Under the pieces are notes generated by a model. The model was given only the letters and a program-made list of their open reading frames with translations, was not told where the DNA came from and did not search any database. From Sabethes cyaneus (lineage: Eukaryota; Arthropoda; Insecta; Diptera; Culicidae), in assembly GCF_943734655.1 (NCBI RefSeq), contig NC_071354.1, forward strand, positions 230,820,397 through 230,884,396: 64,000 bases of DNA. Reading direction: 5' to 3'. Position numbers and translations under genes: made by a program. Shown here one piece after another: positions 60,225 through 64,000 of the stretch (positions are counted from its first letter, which is position 1; every line of letters starts with the position of its first letter).

Positions 60225-62400
60225 AAATGAAAAAAGGTCCAGAAATATTGATAGAAACACCAAGAGAAAGAAAAACGTCTAAAAAACAAAAGAGATAAAT
60301 AAATCCTTAAATTAAAAAAAAATAGAACAGTATGGAATATATGAAAAAACACAAGCACAAGCACAAGCAAAAGCAAAAGCAACAGCAAAAAAAAGCAGAG
60401 GCAAAAGCAAATGCAAAGGCAAATGCAAAAGCAAAAATGAAACGGAGAAAAAAAACAAAATTCAAAAGGAAAAGAAAAATGAAAAAGCAAACGAAACTGA
60501 AAAGGAAAACGAAAAGAAAAATGAAAAGGGAAAGGAACAAGAAAATGGAAAATGGAAAAGCAAAGGAAAAGAAAATGGAAAAGGGAGAGGAAAAGGAAAA
60601 GAAAAGAGAAAAGAAAAAGAAAAAGGAAAAGGATAAAGAGAAAGAAAAGGGAAAGGAAAAGGAAAAAGAAAGGACGATGAAACGAAAGAAGACGACAGAG
60701 CAAAAGAAAATGAAAAGGGAAACCAAAAGAAAAAAGAAAGAGGAAAGGAAAAGGAAAACAAAAAAAAGTATAAGAAAAGGAAAAGTACAAGAAAAAGGAA
60801 AAGGAAAAGCAAAAGGAAAAGAAAATGGAAAATGAAAAGGAAGAGGAAAAGAACATGGAAAAGGAAAAGAAAAAAGAAAAGTAAAAGAAGAAGGAAAAGG
60901 TAAAGGAAGAGGGAAAGCAAAAGGAAAAGGAAAAAGAAAGGACGATGAAACGAAAAAAGGATTTGTTTTCCTTTTTTTTGTTCCATCTTTTTTTTCTTTT
61001 CAAAAAGAACATGCAAAGGGAAACGAAAAGCAAAATGAAAAAGGAAAGGAAAACAAAAAGAAAAAGGGAAAGGAAATGGGAAAAGAAAATGAAAAGTACA
61101 AGAAAAAGGAAAGGAAAAAGGAAAAGAAAAAGGAAAAACGAAAGGAAAAAGGAAAAGGGTAAGGGAAAGCAAAAAGGAAAGAAAAATAAAGGAAAAGGAA
61201 AAAGAAAAGGAAAAAGGACAGGAAAAGGAGAAGGAAAATGAAAAATGCAAGAAAAAGGCAAAGAAAAAGCAAAAGGAAAAGAGAAAGGAAAAGGAAAAAA
61301 GAAAGGAAAAGCTAAAGGAAAAGGAAAATAAAAAGGAAAAAGGAAAAAGGAAAAGGAAAAGGAAAAAGAAAAGGTAAAGGAAAAGTAAAAGGAAAGGGAA
61401 AAGGAAAAGGAAAAAGATAAAATAAAATAAAAGGAAAAGAAAAAGGAGAAGGAAAAGAAAAACGAAGATGAACACAATAAAATGAAACGAAACGTGAATA
61501 ACAAAACGAAAAATGAGAACTGGAAAACAAAAAACGAAAAGGAAATCGAAAATAAAAAACTGACAACAAAAACAACTAAACAACAAAATACAAGAAAACG
61601 AGAATCGAAAATGGTAAATCGAAAAAAGAAAGACGAATGACGTAAAAAATAAAAATCGACAAACAAAAATCGAAACATGAAAATCGAAACAGTAAAACGC
61701 AAAACGAAAAATAAAATAAAAAGGAAAACATAAAATGAAACACGAAAACCGCAAAACAAAAAAAAAACGAAAAACGCAAGTCGAATATCGAAAATGACAA
61801 TTGAAAAATAAAATTCAACATTAAACAACCAAAATCTAGAATTAGAAAATTGGACATCGAAAATAAAGAATTGTAAATGGAAAATCGTAAAGCGAAACCC
61901 GAACGACCCAAGACGAAAAACAGAAACTGAAAAATAACAAAAGCTAAAATTGAAAATCATAGATCGAATATATCTATCGAATATCGAAAGCTCTAACTCG
62001 AAGATCGAAAATTTAAAATCGAAAATCGAAAATCAATGAAATGATAAATGAAAATCACAAATCGAAAATCAAAAATCGAAAATTGAAAAGCGCAAACCAA
62101 AGATTGAATCTCGAAGATCGAAGAACGACAACCGAGAAGCTAGAAACGAAAAACGAGATACGTACAACGAAGACAAAAGATGAAAGACAAAAAAAAAATC
62201 AAACATCAAAAATGAAAACCGAAAAACGAAATACCGAAAAATGAAAAACGAAAAATGAAAAATGAAAAATAAAAAACGAAAAATGACAAATAATAAAAAA
62301 AATTAAAAATTAAAAATAATTAATGTAAAATCTAAAATTTTAAATCTTGAATCTTATTTCAAGTGAAGAAAAAGAAACGAAAACCGAAAATCATGGAAAA
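60225..62400. repeat. 2.2-kb purine-rich tract
   Basis: The plus strand is nearly all A and G. 60.35-61.45 kb is built from gaaaag/ggaaaa hexamers, and 61.5-62.3 kb from cgaaaat-type heptamers (aaaatcgaaaatcgaaa). A pyrimidine island with a TTTTTTTGTTCC-like core lies at 60.96-61.0 kb. It is the strand-swapped counterpart of the tracts at 1-830 and 16.1-19.65 kb. Long K/E/R- or F/S-rich frames here are artefacts. Confidence 0.85.
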
Positions 62401-62785
62401 GAATACCGAAAAGCGGAAAATCAAACAGAAACAAACATTAGGAATTGAAATACGAACTTCAAAAGACATTATAATTACATTGAGAGAAATTGTATCCGAC
62501 GATGCAATAGGAGCCAACGCACTACTTCGGATATCGAAAACTATAGCACCTTTTTGCCGATTCTGTTACTCAATCCTCAACAGTCAGAAACAAAATCACA
62601 ACCATAAACTATGGAAAGTCCATGTCGATGGCGACACAACACGCATATCCCAGATAAGCAGACAGACGGTGGATAAATTTGTATAATAATAAGAGTAGAG
62701 TAAGCTTATTTAGCATTTCTATTTAGACCAATAATTTTTTAATGAATTGAGACATCAAATGATATAATTAATAACAATAAATTCC
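62401..62785. other. Transition DNA between purine tract and peptide gene 4
   Basis: Mixed-composition sequence, open in one plus-strand frame but without recognisable protein features. It serves as the downstream region of gene 4. Confidence 0.35.
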
Positions 62786-63021
62786 TCAATAGGGCGGCAT
62801 TTGTACACAACCGTGCGGTGGACACAGCCACTCCCACTGCCTCTTTTGCATTCGATGTTCCTGCAATTGAGATATTGAAACATGTTAGAAATACCTATTT
62901 CGTTTTTAATTACTCGCGCGCATTTCGAAAACGTTACCGGAATGTTCGGGGTTGCTTCACATTGCTGCTGCTGGGACAAAAGACAAACCACCGCAAAGAA
63001 CAGTACTCCGAGCCACTTCAT
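62786..63021 (-). CDS. Small secreted-peptide gene 4 (two exons)
   Basis: Exon 1 (63021-62938) codes MKWLGVLFFAVVCLLSQQQQ then CEATPNIP. An upstream in-frame ATG at 63033 would add MEGI. The MKW start is chosen because all four genes share it. The intron is 77 nt (GTAACG ... CAATTGCAG), phase 0. Exon 2 (62860-62786) codes EHRMQKRQWEWLCPPHGC then VQMPPY and TGA. Cleavage after KR would leave a 17-residue peptide starting with Gln and carrying C-x4-C. A good TATA/Inr pair lies upstream. Total 52 residues. I cannot assign a known family: secreted peptide hormone, toxin-like, salivary or reproductive peptide all remain possible. Confidence 0.6.
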
Positions 63022-63055
63022 TATGCCTTCCATATAATGAGCTGCTTACAACGTT

Positions 63056-63089
63056 ATGAACAAAATTGGAAAACACTGTAGATTTTATA
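63056..63089 (-). promoter_or_regulatory. TATA box and initiator of peptide gene 4
   Basis: On the minus strand TATAAAA begins at 63089 and an initiator-like TTCATAAC places its A at 63057, 32 bases downstream. This is normal arthropod core-promoter spacing. The first ATG after it is at 63033. Confidence 0.5.
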
Positions 63090-63218
63090 ATCTAGTATTG
63101 CCATTTGTTACCAATCAATCGCAGAATGCATCGAATTGACCGAGACTTGAAATAATCAGCATTAAGGCTCATAGCATTCGTAAACAAAGTTTTATCGAAC
63201 AATTGAACTTGAGTATTT

Positions 63219-64000
63219 ACTGGTGTATCCAGGTCGGAGCACACTACTGGGGTACGTGCTCCACCTTCTCTGTAAAATTTAATGTGAGTCAAAATAATTT
63301 ATGTAACCCAGAAGTCCCCTGTTATATTTTAGTCCGCCATTATTTTTGCGATAAGTAAAATGATTACGTAAAAATTGTCCAATTTCTATTCCAGTTTAAA
63401 TCATGTTTAGTTTTAGGCCTAATGTAAGTTCAATTTGAAGTTCAAATTCATTTCTAATTTTATGCCGAATTTCAACACCGATATCAGACCAATTTTAAAC
63501 TCAATAAAGTAAAGCATGTGTGCCAAGTTTGGTGGAGATCGGTCAAGGCGTTCTGGAGTTATGGTGGAACAATCACTTATATTTCAGCAGTTGGCAGACC
63601 ATTTCTAAATGTCGTTCGTTTTTAGACCAGTTTTTCCCATAGTGCAATAAAATGTTAATAAAGCCATTTTCAAGTTTCGAAATTACTTCGAACTTTCGAA
63701 TAATCACGGGAGTGAAATACCACATTAATCGACATAAAAATGCATTTTATCGCTCAAATAACAAGCACACTTAAATAATTAAACTATAAAAATTTGTACG
63801 AATTTGTTACTTTTATTTAAATATATACAAAAGTATCCAGAACAGCAAAATTTATTATGCTGATTCCATGCTGAAAATGCATCTTTTTCATTAAAATACA
63901 TTATTTAGCCTTGAAAATGTCCGGGAGTTTCAGGTAGACGTGTTTAAACATACTTTCGCTAACAATTCAGTTAAAACTACGCATGCCCCAGATATTCAAA
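63219..64000. other. Terminus of another low-complexity-element copy and AT-rich DNA
   Basis: 63219-63264 (actggtgtatccagg, gtacgtgctccaccttctctg) is the reverse complement of the terminus at 20950-21003, so a copy in the opposite orientation seems to start here. Words like aatttgaagttcaaattc at 63.4-63.5 kb fit its edge. Nothing coding is seen to the window end. Confidence 0.4.
63515..63570 (-). mobile_element. Fragment of the 11.2-12.6 kb element family
   Basis: gtgtgccaagtttggtggag, then atcggtcaaggcgttctgg is the reverse complement of 11264-11310. Confidence 0.65.

Noticed and set aside
60200..61960. A 586-codon minus-strand frame rich in Phe and Ser, and lysine-rich plus-strand frames
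   Set aside because: Follows only from GAAAAG/CTTTTC composition. No protein-like features.
62363..62686. Plus-strand open frame of 107 codons
   Set aside because: The first part is purine-tract translation. The rest has no recognisable feature.

Overview
This is a eukaryotic, AT-rich, repeat-dense window, most likely from a mosquito and probably a culicine one. The evidence is a DD37E-type mariner relative (a family known from mosquitoes), RTE, R1 and CR1/Jockey-group non-LTR retrotransposons, short GT-AG introns with arthropod-like TATA/Inr promoters, and very long TE-filled introns. I see no bacterial features, rRNA genes or CRISPR arrays.

Left third (1-15.7 kb, minus strand). Seven splice-consistent coding exons plus one cassette exon encode the N-terminal region and the start of the G domain of an RGK-family (Rad/Gem/Kir) small GTPase. 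The start codon is at 15643. The last visible exon is 4580-4671, and the rest of the G domain must lie left of the window. Its introns hold a nearly intact RTE-type retrotransposon (997-4249, 13-bp target duplication), a MITE, a decayed R1 element, a foldback element carrying a tRNA-Leu 3' half, a tandem-repeat-bearing element at 11.2-12.6 kb, and a broken DD37E transposon.

Middle (15.8-56 kb). No convincing coding gene is seen, and this is probably the upstream intron or intergenic space of the RGK gene. It holds a 5.2-kb element made mostly of one-sided pyrimidine-rich DNA and a 15-bp minisatellite (15.8-21.0 kb), two long (CA)n tracts, a split R1 element (25.0-30.2 kb), a hAT-like element with 8-bp target duplications and a second hAT-like element nested in it (30.5-32.4 kb), and a 0.75-kb inverted repeat pair (32.8 and 36.4 kb). 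It also holds several Tc1/mariner-type elements (40.6, 42.1, 44.1, 45.1 kb), RTE and CR1/Jockey-group remnants (49.0-53.5 kb), and a SINE-like pol III unit at 53.7 kb. GC-richer non-repetitive islands near 35.6-36.1 and 46.3-48.4 kb could contain 5' exons or promoters.

Right end (57.6-63.1 kb, minus strand). Four small two-exon genes stand in tandem. Each starts M-K/R-W, has a signal peptide ending in a Cys-rich QCxA-like motif, and has one 69-82 nt intron in phase 0. The second exon encodes a very short mature peptide, in three of the four with two cysteines 4-6 residues apart. I do not recognise the family, and this cluster is the best candidate for something undescribed. A 2.2-kb purine-rich tract splits the cluster.
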